Counted from the stretch's first letter, positions 24,241 through 37,096 are shown. The stretch is 64,000 bases of DNA from Trifolium pratense (GCF_020283565.1 NC_060059.1:15879501-15943500), one strand, 5' to 3'. The notes: generated by a model from the sequence alone, not told the origin. Numbers and translations are program-made.

Positions 24241-24862
24241 TTGTTGTGCCTGAACAATGCGACTTGGTCCTTAAGTCGGCTATCCTTTAACATCCGAGCT
24301 ATGGTCGAAACTTTTAGAAACTGCTTCTCCCCCGCTTCTAACGAAGGGTTTGTTCAAAGACATATCAAGTGGAACCACGCTAACTATTTCTGTGTCATTC
24401 TTAATGTGAATGGAAGTTGTTTCGATTCTCTCGTTCGATCTGGATTTGGTCAGTATTATTAGAAACACTTTCGGCCACTACCTTGCAGGCTTCATTCAAG
24501 GTGATCCGACATTTTGCTCACTGAACTACATGCTATTTACAAGGGCCTCTTATTGGCCAAAGACATGTGTATCGATGAACTTGTTTGCTACTCTAATTCT
24601 TTACAGTGTCAACCTCATCAAAGTTCTCCATGTCAAGTATCATATTCATGTTGTATTGATCCAAAATATAAAAGAGTTACTCTCTCAAACCAATGTTTCC
24701 CTTTATCACACACTTAAAGAGGGGAATCAATGTGCGCAGATTTCTTCGTAAAACTTGGAGTCTCCTCAAATGCCGATTTCTTGCTCATGCTCCTCCTCCA
24801 TAAATCGTTCGTGATGTTCTTAGAAACGACGCAATGGAAATCTTCTACCTTCGTGAATAATT
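24241..24862 (+). pseudogene. Degenerate LINE-type RNase H domain
   Basis: Fragments in shifting frames read IKWNHANYFCVILNVNGSCF, RSGFGQYY, NTFGHYLAGFIQG, ELHAIYKGLLLAKDMC and KEGNQCA. These are the pieces of the RNase H fold (RVT_3 family) found at the C-terminus of plant non-LTR retrotransposon ORF2 proteins. Several frameshifts separate them, so it is dead. Reverse transcriptase sequence is absent, so this is a 5'-truncated or internally deleted remnant. Confidence 0.7.
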
Positions 24863-25951
24863 TTTCTTTTCATTTCTTTTTTCTTTAGCTTCCTTACCAA
24901 AAAAAATCCAAGGCTTCGCTAGATTTCATTTACTATATAGACATGGTCCTTGACAAAGGGTGTAATTTCTAGCCACCAAATTTTCTGACAAAAAACATAA
25001 TAATAAATATGTATTCCGTCATAATGATAAATATTAAAGTAAACTAGTAATGATAATCATAAAACATATTTTTTAACCCCCTCCCAATCGCAATTGCGGA
25101 AATGAAACGTATGAAATAACTATCGGTCATTATGATTCGATTTTGTTAACCATGTGATGTGCCTTCTCTGTTATTAATCTTCGCCGCACTGCACATGAAT
25201 GATAAGCGCAAATATATGAAATGACAATAATAGACCATTCCCACTTCAAATCCTAAACTTTATAGTATAAACAAATATGCCAACTGGCCATGTTCAAATT
25301 ATTAATCATGTACATGAACTTGTCTCCATGACCTTTTTTCCTATCTTATAATTTATGATTTCATATGTCATACCATTATCATATTGTGTTGTGTGTAAAA
25401 TTTATTAATATTCCATTAAAATTAATAATAAACCATGTAAAATTTATCAACATGTATGAACAATCAGAAAATTTACAAACCAAATTATTGAACTCAAGTG
25501 ATTAATATGTTTTATTAAATAACGGATTATTCGAGAGAATTAGAGTTTGATTTTCAGGTAAAATAATCTCTTGAGTCAGATTTTACTTATCTCAAGACCG
25601 AACTCCAAATTACTATTGCATCTTCCTCTAAAAAGTGGAGGCTTAACACTGAAAAAAGAAAAGTAAATTTACAACAAAATCTAGAGTTATATCAAACATT
25701 ACCCTTAATGTCAACACCAATAGGATCAAAATTTTCCCTCTTTACATTATAGTACAATATAAAATAGATAGGACAAACAAGTAAATTGACATTAATATCC
25801 CTGACAATTTCATATACTACTTTTTTTCATATACTTTATTAGCATTATACTAGTATTATTATTATTTATAAATGTTCCAATCGCCAGATTCAAGCCAATA
25901 AAAAGTCCTCCTTGTTGGGTCCTAAATCTAAGAAAAACAATAGAATCCAAA
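24863..25951. other. Intergenic spacer upstream of the phytocyanin gene
   Basis: AT-rich. A 20-base SINE body fragment lies at 25080-25099. A TATA-like TTTATAAATG at about 25864 is about 85 bases upstream of the next start codon and is the best promoter candidate. Confidence 0.35.
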
Positions 25952-26640
25952 ATGGCCAGTCATAACAAGAACTGGTTCTTGGTTTCTCTCTTGCTCATTA
26001 TATTGCTTCAAATCCAAACCAAAGTGTTCTGTTTTCAATACCAAGTTGGAGATCTAAATGCTTGGGGTATACCTACCTCAACAAATTCACAAGTCTATAC
26101 CAAATGGTCCAAATTTCACAACTTCACCCTTGGAGACTCACTTTGTAAGTACATTTATAAACTCCCTCCGACTATTATTATAAATAAATATTCATTTTTC
26201 GGATTCATTGAATAACTGATATATCTGATTTTACTATTTTACAATATGTAGTGTTTCTATATCCACCAAGTCAAGATTCATTGATTCAAGTAACACAAGA
26301 ATCATACAAGAGTTGCAATATTAAAGATCCAATATTGTTTATGAACAATGGTAACTCTTTGTTTAACATAACATCAAAAGGTGATTTTTATTTCACAAGT
26401 GGAGTAAATGGTCATTGCCAAAAGCATCAAAAGATTCATATATCTGTTGGAGGAATTGGAAATGTTGATGATGATGCTAATAGTCCAAGTTCATTGCCTG
26501 CAAATGGACCCTCTTATCAAAATGCATTTGGAAGCATTCCAGTAGCTCCTTCTACATCAAATTCACATCATTTAACTTCAACTTTTCATGTTCTTATTGT
26601 TGGATCTATCATATATGCAATGTTCTTTGCTTTAATGTAA
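25952..26640 (+). CDS. Early nodulin-like protein (phytocyanin domain), 193 aa
   Basis: Two exons, 25952-26144 and 26252-26640, joined in frame; the single intron lies in the usual phytocyanin position after GDSL. A signal peptide covers about residues 1-27, then a plastocyanin-like domain (FQYQVGDLNAWG...WSKFHNFTLGDSL...YKSCN...GDFYFTSGVNGHCQKHQKIHI) with the two conserved disulfide cysteines. The upstream copper-ligand histidine of true cuproproteins is not seen (the SLIQV position), so it probably does not bind copper, as is typical of early nodulin-like proteins. A Ser/Pro-rich linker and a hydrophobic C-terminal tail suggest a GPI anchor on the plasma membrane. Such proteins act in cell-wall or reproductive processes; the specific role is unknown. 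Confidence 0.88.
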
Positions 26641-27959
26641 AAGATGAGTCATAAATGTTTATTCTTAATTTTGTTTACTTTGGATTCTTTTTGTCAATGA
26701 TTTGAATATGTAATTCTTTGTGGTTAATTTCATTTTTTTGAAAGTTACTTGTTCCTTGATTTTGGAACAAACAAGGGCCTACCTTATACTATATGGTAAT
26801 GTTAAAGCAAATTAAAATGTAACAATGTGTTTTTTTTTTTCCATTTATTATTATGCAGGAATTTTGCATAAATTTGGTGCAACCTCAACCATAATTTTGT
26901 GCCCATTAGAATTGACTTTGCTGAACTGGCAGAGCTATATATCTTTTGAGTTGGAAAATAATAGTAAAGAATTTTACCGTGAATTAGTTGGTTGGGACAT
27001 TATATATGCATAAATTGAGGTTTGAACTCGCAATTCTCTACTTATCGAGAGGTGAATTTTTTTATTGTTTTTTGGTTTACAATGAGCTGATGATCGAACT
27101 CATGACTAATTGACAAAAAATAAAATAAATTATTCATCTCATTTTAATACTCTTTAAGACCCTCTTTACAAAATATCAATAAAAATTAGTCTATTTGAAT
27201 CATGTTATAAACTAAATAATCAATTTTTGTTGTTACATATATTTTTTATAAAAAGGACTGAGGTAGTAATATGTTTAGAAATCAAATTGATATTCTTTTC
27301 CACAAACTAAATCGTCATAGCCAACTAAGTCAAACATATTATTTTCTTTAGACGATATTTGGATTGATGAAATAGAATGAAACAGTGCAAAATAGAATAA
27401 AGCGGAATGAAGTAGAATGAAAGACAAATTTCATTAAATTGTGCAACATGTGACTTGGTATATGACCTCTTAAAAAGTTTTATGAGGGGCTCAAAAATAT
27501 AAATATATGATATTAGTAAATTAGAGGGTGCAAAAACTAATTATATTACAGCAAATAGTAAGGTCCAATAATCAAGCCCAATAGAAAGATTTATATTACA
27601 AAATGATCATCCTAAGATGAGAATCTCGTGGCTATTGAGAACGAATCAAATCAGATGGTTTTATTTCTCAATCTTTTCGACCTAGGTTCTGCAAAAAAAA
27701 GTCATTAAAGATCGAGAAAAATTGGTCAATTATAAATCGGTCATTAAAGATTTATGTTTTTTATATAATTTAAGTGATGACACATGTCACCACATTATTG
27801 TTAAGATATAGAGCAAGACTAAAAACATGTTTGAGCAAATAAATAAATAAACATAGCAAATAATAAAAAATGTTAGAGCAAGCAAATAAAAACACAAGTT
27901 AGTTAAGATTTATGGGTTCTTGCTGCCATCTAAAGAAATATAATAGGAGAATTTATTGG
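26641..27959. other. Intergenic spacer
   Basis: No gene recognised. Contains AT-rich sequence and low-complexity AATGAAATAGAATGAA motifs at about 27365-27425. Confidence 0.35.
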
Positions 27960-28912
27960 ATATTGACATGATAACACATATCATGTTATGTATTTGGTGC
28001 ACACATGATAAAAAAGATGAAATTATTATTTTATCATATCTTATGTTTGGTACACACTTGATACTGACATGATAAGATAAATGTTTATTTAAATGAAAAC
28101 ATTATTCCTATAAAACACTTACTTTTTTTTTATAAAAAAAACAATTTTATATTTTCAATTTTTGTTTTTTGGAAACAATTTTATATTTTCAATTAGAATA
28201 AAATAAAATAAGTAATTACAAAATTATCATTTGAAATAATTGAAAAAAAAACACATAAAAAAACATAAAATAATAAGAACGTATCAATTAATATTTTTTA
28301 AAACAAGTAGATAAAGATTAGTATACAGTGAGGAACTCCGTCAAAAAAAAAAAGTATGCAGTGAAGAATCGAGCAGAAGGTATACAGAGAAATTCTTATA
28401 TAGGTACAACCCCAAATAAAAATTATTTGGACACACACATAAGTGGAAAAATTTAAATGTAAAACAATTTAGTCACATCATATAACATCACTTCATCATC
28501 TTTTTAATTAATTTTTTCAAATTTTTGTATGTGTGCCTAAATTAAATTATTTAGGTTTGTGTCTAAGTAAGTATATCTCCAGGTATACATCCATATTAAT
28601 ACGTATTAGTAAGATATATTAATAAATTATATATACCGCAAGATATGTACAAAAAAAATAACGAATGGAAAATCATGAAAATGCATCCAGCGGGAATCGA
28701 AGTGAGGGACAATGAGATATGATTAGTATATCCTATCAAATTGCTAACCCAACTCAAATTCAGGATAAGAATTATATCTAGAGAGACAAAATATGATAAG
28801 ATTCAGGATTAACTTATCATATCCTGCCGTGTCACCAAACACTGGATTGAGACATGATATGATACAGTTATTCTATCATGTCTCTTATCATGTGCACCAA
28901 ACGGACCCTAAA
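27960..28912. mobile_element. Probable larger MITE-like element with a nested MITE
   Basis: TTTGGTGCACACATGAT near 27991 reappears inverted as ATCATGTGCACCAAAC at about 28886-28902, and several ATCATATC words are inverted between the halves. The right end (CCAAACGGACCCTAA) is the style of terminal repeat seen on other legume MITEs. The 28399-28566 MITE sits inside. Exact ends and target duplication were not found. Confidence 0.45.
28399..28566. mobile_element. MITE of about 168 bp (family 1, copy 2)
   Basis: Left arm TATAGGTACAACCCCAAATA, right arm TATTTAGGTTTGTGTCTAA, inverted and imperfect over about 38 bases. Internal words (GGACACACACAT, TAGTCACATCA) match the copy at 12234-12393. Confidence 0.7.
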
Positions 28913-28995
28913 TGGAATGAGTTCTCCATTTATTTTTTTCAAATTCAAATAATTGTGGTGAATTTAAAACAACATCAATAATATTTGAGTAAACC

Positions 28996-29198
28996 AAATT
29001 TTAAAATTCGTCAAATACCACTTGAAATTTGGAAATAGGCAAATACCTCCCTGAAATTATAAAAAGTTCAATTAAATTACCCCTGACGTGGACTCTGACC
29101 GGTAGTGTCAGAGAGCAATTTGATTGACTTTTTATAGTTTCAGGGCAGTATTTGCCTATTTCAAAATTTTAAGGGATATTTAACGAATTTTAAAATTT
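28996..29198. mobile_element. Fold-back MITE, about 200 bp
   Basis: Two arms of about 85 bases are inverted copies of each other: AAATTTTAAAATTCGTCAAA...GAAATAGGCAAATAC on the left and GTATTTGCCTATTTC...TTTAACGAATTTTAAAATTT on the right. The spacer contains GACGTGGACTCTGACCGG. It could form a long RNA hairpin if transcribed. Confidence 0.8.
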
Positions 29199-29528
29199 CA
29201 GGGGCGTGTTTGAGAGTTTAGTCTTTAAACGAGTGAGAGATTAGAGAGGAGTGAAAAAAAAAGGAAAAAAATGAAAAACACGTTGTGGGTCACACAACCA
29301 ACTTACCCAATAAGCTTAGATCCTCAAAACTAAAACTTACACAAGGAAAAAGACTCATTTTCAACACAATCATAGGACAGGTACCTATAATTCAATTTCA
29401 AGTTGCAAAAAAAAGATATTTTTTCTTCATATTGATGTATGAGTATGATTATGATATGCTTTTGGTATTGTTGTTGACAATTTTTATAGCCACGTTCCTG
29501 AAGAGTTTGAGTTGATAAAAGCTTTAAT

Positions 29529-30512
29529 ATGGAGAATTTGATTGAATCCAGATTGTACTTTTGCTTTAATTGTAGAAACCATGTTGCTCTTCATGATGAT
29601 ATCATTTCAAAAACATTTCAGGTGGATCATTCTTACCTTTAAACAATCTACCATGATATGATTATTGGAATTGGAATAGTTTTAGTTTACTTGTTTAGAT
29701 TATTATTATTACTAGACTTATTTAACATGTAAATGTGAAATTACTCTTATAAGTTTTAAAATTCGGACTTAAACCGACTTGTAAGGTTACGGGTGCCTCC
29801 TGCCAAGGGCCGGAACATGATGTAGTGGTCTGATAGCGGGTGACTAAGTAGATTTTGGATTGACTTTGATACCGTTTGAAAATTTGGATTGAGCTTAACT
29901 CAACCATACATCTCCTACTTATAATGCGAGGGATGTCTCATGCCCAGGGCTTTGTGTGACCTGAGTAGTCCAACAATAATAAGTGGTTTAATGGATCTTG
30001 TATAGACTCTCAAACCATAAGAAAATTTGAGTAGGATGTCTCCCGCCCAGGGCAGGAGCGTGACCTGAGTGGTCCAATGGTGAGTGGCTCAATGAATCTT
30101 GAGAAGACTCCGTTTCAAAATCTAAGTTAGGTCTAACTCGATATCTCCCAGATATAATCTCAATTTCAGACCACATCTCATTTGTGGGACTCTTATGTTA
30201 TATCTGTTGGATTTCAATTTGATTTATTTATAGTAACATGTTCAGACAACAAATTGGTGATTCCAAGGTTATTTATAATTTCAGGGAAGAAATGGAAGAG
30301 CTTTTCTATTTTCACATGCAATGAATGTTACAATAGGGCCAAAAGAAGACAAGGAACTGATGACAGGTCTTCATACAATTGCTGATGTCTTCTGTTGTGA
30401 CTGTGATCAGGTGCTTGGTTGGAAGTATGAAAGAGCCTATGAAGAAACTGAGAAATACAAAGAAGGAAAATACATACTTGAAAAGTCTAAAATTGTTAGA
30501 GAAAATTTATAG
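29529..30512 (+). CDS. Yippee-like zinc-binding protein, 106 aa
   Basis: Two exons, 29529-29621 and 30285-30512, joined in phase 0 with GT-AG borders. The protein has the Yippee fold: CFNC near residues 12-15, then [46 protein letters not shown] and VLGWKYERA. The two CxxC pairs bind one zinc ion, as in YPEL proteins and the related Mis18/cereblon folds. The [14 protein letters not shown] ending is characteristic. The length fits the family (about 105-130 aa). The biochemical role is not established; animal relatives are nuclear or centrosomal. The start at 29529 gives a slightly short N-terminus, so an upstream coding exon is not excluded. Confidence 0.88.
29785..30110. repeat. Degenerate tandem repeat in the Yippee intron
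   Basis: Three related units of about 100 bases, each with a CC(A/C)AGGGC word followed by TGACCTGAGT(A/G)GTCC and, in two of them, a CTCAATG/TTTAATG..ATCTTG word. Confidence 0.6.
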
Positions 30513-30538
30513 AAGAAGCAACTACACTACAACATTAT

Positions 30539-30612
30539 ATAATTTTTATCATTGAATTTGGATTCAATTATTGATTTTGATTTTTCAATCTAAAATCAAT
30601 GATAAAAATTAT
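30539..30612 (+). other. Perfect 17-bp inverted repeat in the probable Yippee 3' UTR
   Basis: ATAATTTTTATCATTGA at 30539-30555 and its reverse complement at 30596-30612, with a 40-base loop. It lies 27 bases after the stop codon, so the mRNA could form a hairpin there. It could also be a small fold-back element. Confidence 0.65.
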
Positions 30613-31694
30613 GTAATGATGATTTTATAATACTAGTATTTCATAGGCATGGTAATGGAATATTGGAATAAGTGGAAGTGATGTCGTGTTGGTTCTGGTT
30701 ACGATGAATTTCCCAAAGATATTGAACAATGAGCTCTCATTTTAGCTCATTTGATAACCATGAATTTGCTGTCTTTGGGACCACTAGGGCCAAGAAAGAA
30801 CCTTATTTATAAATGCTGGTTTCTTTTGAGGGAAACAAGGTTGATTGATGTTTAATTCCATTTGTCAATAATAATATCAATTAAGATTTGGAATTAACGG
30901 AGTTTGATGCTTAATTTTGATATTCCTCGTCAAGTTGGATTATCACTTCTGTGCAAATCAAATGCAATGAGGATAACTGTACTTTATTCACAATACTTTG
31001 AAATAAATTTTAATAAAGTTACTTCAAGTACCAACGAACGATATTTTACAGAATAAAATTTTCTCACTTTTCCACACTAAAGAATGAAATGAATGATTCG
31101 GAGGTTGATTTTCAAAGAGTTTTGCAAAACAAAGACACAATTTCCGTATGCTTTTAACATGCAGAGTGTTTCCTTTTCTAAAGAAACTTGTGTCTCTTAC
31201 CCGAAAAGAAACAACAAAACGAGTAGCATTAGCATGTTGTAGAGCTGTCGAATATAAGAGAAAAATTTCAAACTATTCTCTCTTAAAACTAACGGTGCTG
31301 GTACGGCCATTTTGGCACCTCAACCACATAACAAGTAGCATTATCATTATACTACAACCAACCAAGAAAGTAGCATGATGCGGGTACACCACAGAACAAT
31401 GGTATGGTAGACAAAAGCTTGCCTGTCCACTCCATCGATCAACACCCACCTCAACATCGTTCTCAATAACCAAAACCATATTATTTGGAAACAGAGTATA
31501 TTATATATCATTATACTAAAATCATCTCCATGTAAAGCTATATGCTTGATTCAATGGAAAATAAGAGAAGCAAAAAACTACGGTAACCACAGTAATCTAT
31601 TATATCTAACATTATAAAGTTCATCAAGTCAATTTTTTTAACAGAGAAATGAGACACCAGAGTCCCCTATCTGCAAGTTTGCCAAATTCTATCC
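30613..31694. other. Convergent intergenic region between the Yippee and PUX10 genes
   Basis: Both neighbouring genes end here. No further gene is seen. The right 150-200 bases are probably PUX10 3' UTR (minus strand). Confidence 0.4.
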
Positions 31695-34600
31695 TCATGA
31701 GCTGAGCTCCACAAACAGGCTGGCCTGAGGATGCAATCCAGCTTCCTTTAATGACTGTGTCAATTTTTCTTGTCCATAAACAACCCGAGGAAAATTAGAG
31801 ACTAGGCTGTAACTCTCGGCTTCTAACAAACCCAATGAATCAACATAGTCATACAAAGATTGAATTGTCACTGTGCTGTTGAACCTCCTATCCTTGCGTA
31901 CACCATTTGGAAACCGTACCAAAACCTAATAATTTTGATTGGAAATGCAAAAAACAAAACAGAGATGTCATCGAAGTTAAAACATAATAAAACAAAAACT
32001 AAGCTGAAAAAATGAGAAACTACGGGAGTAAAGTTAAAAAGTGAAGCCGTATATGAATTGAAGTTAAGACCTCACATACAAGTGAAACTAAATATATGAA
32101 TTAGTGGAACAAGCCATGTTACAGAGCAAAACCACTGCATGAGAAAAATTAAATCTTGGTGAGATCTTTATATACTTTACCTGTGTAACATTAGGTCCTT
32201 TTTCAGGTTCTTCACCAAGAGACTGAGCTTTCTCTTCACGTAATTTAGCTAATGCTGCTTGTTTCTCTGCAGCTTCCTGCGCTGCTCTTTCACGTGCCTC
32301 TTCTTCTTCCTTGAGCTTTCTCTCAGCTTCAGCAGCTTCCCTTGCAAGACGTTCTTCTTCTTCTCTTCTCTGTCGTTCCCTAGCCTGGACATACACACAG
32401 CATTATTCTACTACAACAATAACAGTGCCAAGATTTTCCAAATAAATGCGGAAGAAAGGGAAGAAGTTCAGAACAGGGAAAAACACATGGAAAAGTGACC
32501 ACAGAAAACTGGCGTGACAAATAACCATACACTACAAAAACATACTTGATCAGCTTCTAGTGCAGCCCTGTATGCAGCATCTTGCTCCTCCCTTAAGCGT
32601 GCATTATTACGCCTTTCTTCTGCATCAAGCCTTGCTGCAACAAGAACTGGGGAACTTTCTTCAAGCACTCTCTGAAGTACCACTAACATCTCCTCGGGGG
32701 ATTTTGGACCTTCAACCTGGATTGAGTAAAATAGATTGATAAAATAATTTACAATCAGACTGCTTTATAAACTACAATACTTAATACTTTGCACATCAAT
32801 TAAGTAAGACAATGACGAATATAATATCAATAAAACATGAAAATAGTACAGTCTCGAATCTCAATTGAAAAAGGTACTAATGATATTGAACCTATACACT
32901 GCTACCATGATGTCATTTGTGGCATAACCATTTGGCACCACCAATTAAAATCTTCCTCATAATCCCCAACATTTCATAACAAGTGAGAAGGAAGAAAATA
33001 CTTTGAAGTGACAAAGGACCAAGCCGAGCAACTTGAAAAACACAACAATGGAGTCTTATCCTACTAGATGAGATCGACTACATGAATCAAACAGTTTACT
33101 TAAAGGAACTGAATGGCAATGACATTTTCATACATCAAGTAAATCTACACGTGGCAAGTAGAAAACACCAGGTTTTGCTATACGATAAAGGAGAAGATAC
33201 TTGCTATAAGAGAATGTTTCCCATGGTGATTAATTTGATCGATGGATCTAGCCGTGGAAAGCATATTCCAGATAAAAAATGGAAATCAGGGAAATCATTC
33301 TATTCAGCGTCACTATGGAGATGGACTTCTTACCCGCCACAATATCAGAAAGTGGTTATCCCAACAAACAAAAAATAGATACTGCAAATGATGTTTCTTT
33401 GTCATCATTTGCCTGTCACTATTCATTTCTTCGACAAGAAAGCAGACAAGCAACATTAAAACTTCAAATTAACACTTATGCATTGAGCTTTACTATAAGC
33501 AGTTAACCTCATTATTTTTTCTTTTTTTAATACATAAAACCTCCCTAGTCCCTATGGACTTTTCCATCTATATTTTATAACAGAATCTGAATATAATTGT
33601 CCCACAAGTGCTGAGAGACTAAAAGGCTAAATCTATCTTTGTTTGAATTTGATCTCTCATAACTTATCAATTATAACCATATTATGTATTCACCTTGTAT
33701 ATCTTACAACAAATACACAACTTTTTACCAACAATCAACATACAATCTTAATGAATCACAATGACAAAGATCAACACACCCACATAGACAAACACACATA
33801 TTGGGGGGTTCCCGTTACTTCAAGAGTAAGTCTTGTTAAACTTCTTCAGCGTCTGAGTTGAATTTTATTAATGCATCGGCTGAATCAAAATTTCTCTGAT
33901 ACTTCATAAAATTTTATTTTAACATAAAATATATTTTTTTAACTATAAGTACATATCAACTATAGATTGCATACACATGAATGTAACTTATCTAAAATTT
34001 AGTGTGCAAGATCATCATGTTAATACTATATTATTCAATATTCAGATTTGTTACATGTGTTCTACAAGAGATCACCAAGCAAAGTTAGACATCCTTATGG
34101 AGTGAATAGATTTTCACTTGTGTGTGTAGAAACCCACATGCTTGATGCAACAGGTGTATGATATGACTCGGATACAGGGATAGGAGAATGACTAAAAAAC
34201 CCAAGATATGAAACAACCTAAATATATTAACACAAACTTCCAAAAAAATTATATTACATAAATGTTTAGCAATGAACTATACATGAACTTTGATCCCTAT
34301 AGTACTGGATACATCTCAGTACACCAATACACTCCGATATGCAGTTGATACGTATCGGAGACATTTATTTAAATAAATAAATCACTATACGTGGTAGATT
34401 CGTCATCAACATGCCGATGACACACATCCAAAAACTCTGGCATCGAATAATGGAACTGATAGGTTGCGTTAGCAACTTCGGATTTGCAATCAGAAACAAG
34501 GGTGGTGTACAAAAATAAGAAGAAAAGAAAACGATGTATACGGGTAAAGATTAAAGTAGAAAGAATACCAATGAGGAGTAACTTGGTATTAGAACTCCCA

Positions 34601-37096
34601 GTAGATGAGATATGAATAGTACAGACGAACAAGAGTTAAGGTAGGTAGGATAGAATGGCAGAAAATTGAAGGTGTGCATAGGGAGTCACTGTAGAGATAC
34701 AAATGGTGGACGGTGGCATGTTCAGTGAACTTCTGTGCCAAAGGAGGGCCAATCGATCGGAAAAATTCATACTTCTAAACAGAGACAAAAAACCTGGGGA
34801 ATTGTGGGGATGATGGCAGATGCTACAAGAAGAGAGGACGAGAAGGCTGGAAAGGACGGAAGGTAAAATAAAACCTAAATATTCAAACTTTTAAAGGAGA
34901 AATACTTACTTTTTCAAAGGGGTGTGCATAGTAAGTACAGATCAAAGGACATGGATGACACTGCAACTTATCCAAATACTAATTATAGAATTGAGTCAAT
35001 CTTTTTCGATATTTTGTTGAAAAATATTTGAATACTTTATTAGTTTATTATCATCACACGTATTGATAAGCAATATGCCAAAGACAGAAATTTATAAGAA
35101 TTAAAAACATCATACTCATTTCCTCTGTTTTATCCACGACAAACATATCATGCAAAAGAAATTTCTACTCAAAACTTAGCATAATTAGGTTCACAAGTGC
35201 GAAATAATAACGCAGGCTCCATCAGACTAAAATTGTACTTTGGGGGATAAGGAGCTTTAACCTTCTTTTTTCCCCTCTCCTTTTCCTTTACAAATCCCTA
35301 CCACTCCAACCAAAATTTGAGTGAACTAATTAACCCAAAACACACTTTGTACTCATTTCACAAAAAAACAATTTTAACCACTTATAATCAGAAGCATAAT
35401 CTAAACATACATAGCATCCCATTAATCCATTTGCCTCAATTTATTATGAAATTGACACATGAAATTGACACATTTTATGAATTCATCACATCCTTCTATT
35501 CTATTCCTATCTTCAATCTTCCACACCCACACACTATAGTCAACTCAGAATTGCCAATTGGCATGAGTCGCTCAAATCTTATAGTGAGTTCAACTTCACA
35601 TAAGAATTTTGTAATTGGATAATTCATAAGTTGTTTTTATTAATTATCTTAATCTTGAGACATGTTTTAGCACATGTGAATTCCGAAACACAATTCATCT
35701 AAACTTTTAAGTAAAGAGTAAAGGTCCATTTGGCCCAGCTTTTTTTAGAGCTTATGCAAACAGCTTATGCAATATAAATTAGGTTTTATGCTATTTTATA
35801 AGTTCACACTGGTGACAATTGTAATTTTATAAGCTATTTTATCATAAACTACCTTGACAAACTTATAATAATATATAAAAATTGCATAAGCTGTTTGCAT
35901 AAGCTCTAAAAAAAGCTGGGCCAAACGAGCCTTAAATCAAACTAAATTTGTACTTGGGGATAGGTAACTTTAACCTTTTTTTCCTCCCCTTTTCCTTTAC
36001 AAATCCCTACCACTTCCAATCCTTATCATCTGAACAATGCTTATCGCATCCCCGGGTGTTCTTAAATCCAACCAAAATTGAGTGAACTAGTCAACCCAAA
36101 ACACAATTTGTACTCATTTCTTTACCACACCAAATACATACACACAAAAAAGCAATTCTAACCACTTAAATCAGAAGCATAATCTAAACAGAAAAACATA
36201 GCATCTCATTTATCCATTTGCCTCAATTTCCACCAATAAATCTACTAAACAAAATGAGATTCATAATCCATTAATAAAACATCAACAGAACCAAAAAAAG
36301 TTACCTGTTGAAGAAGGGCAATTCTCTGATTAGTAGCAGCCATAACAAGAGCACAAAACGGAAACCTAGAAGCTTTCAAACTATTACTCATCTTAAAACC
36401 TTCACTAGCACGAATACTACCACCCCAGCAAACAAAATTCTGATTCACAAACTCAACAAAAACATCCGAACAAAGCGTCCTTCGACAAAACAACGGCGTA
36501 TCAGGATGATCAGGAGAATGCAAATAAACAAACAAAAGCTTAAACGAATTCCTTGACCTCTGAAGCGCATCCATGAAACCCTCACTCACAAAATTCGGCT
36601 TCGTAGTTGTTCCATAATCTCTCTCAAAAGCCGCAACAAATTGCATAGCTTCAGTAGTCGCCGCCGAGACAGAAACCAACGGCGAAGCAGAACCCGAAGC
36701 CGATGAAGACGAACTTCCCGAGCCTAAGCCTACAAAGCCCAAGGAATACGAAAGAACACCACCGGCAGCCCATAAGCCCAAACCAATTGCACCGGAAACT
36801 AACCCTAGACTACCGGAAATCACGGAGATAGGTAATTTGATTAGCTTCCAAGCTAATCCGGGAGGTGGTGGAGGAAGTGGCGGTTCTGATTCGGAAATTG
36901 ATTGTAGATTAACATCATCATCGTGGTTGTTGTTGTTGGTGTCGGTGGTGGTTGTTGCGGCGGTTGTAGTGGTGAAAGATGAAATAGCGAGTTCGAGGTC
37001 CCAACCGTGAGCGGCGAGGATCTCAGTGCAGAGGTCGGGATCTTCTAAACCGGTGATTGCTTGGAAATAGGCAAGTTTATCGGCTACATCTGCCAT
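31695..37096 (-). CDS. PUX10: PUX10-type UBX protein (UBA-UAS-UBX), 465 aa
   Basis: Four exons on the minus strand: 37096-36305, 32716-32546, 32384-32181, 31925-31695. All have GT-AG borders and codon counts 264+57+68+77 including the stop. Order: UBA-like domain (residues 1-45), an acidic/Pro-rich linker, a hydrophobic hairpin (about 80-130, LIKLPISVISGSLGL...), a thioredoxin-like UAS domain (about 145-285), a charged coiled coil (RREEEERLAREAAEAE), and a UBX domain (about 389-465) with VRFPNG and SNFPR. The architecture matches Arabidopsis PUX10 and animal FAF2/UBXD8. These sit on lipid droplets through the hairpin, bind ubiquitinated clients such as oleosins, and recruit the AAA ATPase CDC48 for extraction and degradation. 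The first intron (3.6 kb) is unusually long and full of repeats. Confidence 0.93.
34369..34870 (-). other. Unclassified sequence inside PUX10 intron 1
   Basis: A less AT-rich stretch with short open frames on both strands and no recognisable domain. It could be a captured gene fragment, but I cannot name it. The rest of the intron outside the listed repeats shows nothing. Confidence 0.25.
35215..35450. repeat. Intron direct duplication, copy 1
   Basis: Contains TTTCCTTTACAAATCCCTAC, GTGAACTAATTAACCCAAAA and AGAAGCATAATCTAAACA, all repeated at 35934-36230. Confidence 0.75.
35721..35933. mobile_element. MITE of 213 bp with 53-bp inverted ends (family 2, copy 1)
   Basis: Arms of about 53 bases are near-perfect inverted copies (AAGG(T/C)...TTTGGCCCAGC ... 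GCTTATGCAAACAGCTTATG). The internal sequence matches the element at 54151-54396. It sits between the two copies of an intron duplication. Confidence 0.85.
35934..36230. repeat. Intron direct duplication, copy 2
   Basis: Counterpart of 35215-35450, with small indels. It ends about 75 bases before the PUX10 exon 1 donor (minus strand). Confidence 0.75.

Noticed and set aside
25952..26640. Copper-binding plastocyanin or stellacyanin
   Set aside because: The upstream copper-ligand histidine expected in copper-binding phytocyanins is absent, so an early nodulin-like protein is the better call.
34369..34632. 87-codon minus-strand frame in PUX10 intron 1
   Set aside because: No family resemblance and it lies inside an intron of a gene on the same strand; kept only as unclassified sequence.
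36308..36556. Plus-strand frame opposite PUX10 exon 1
   Set aside because: Shadow of the minus-strand coding exon, with no domain of its own.
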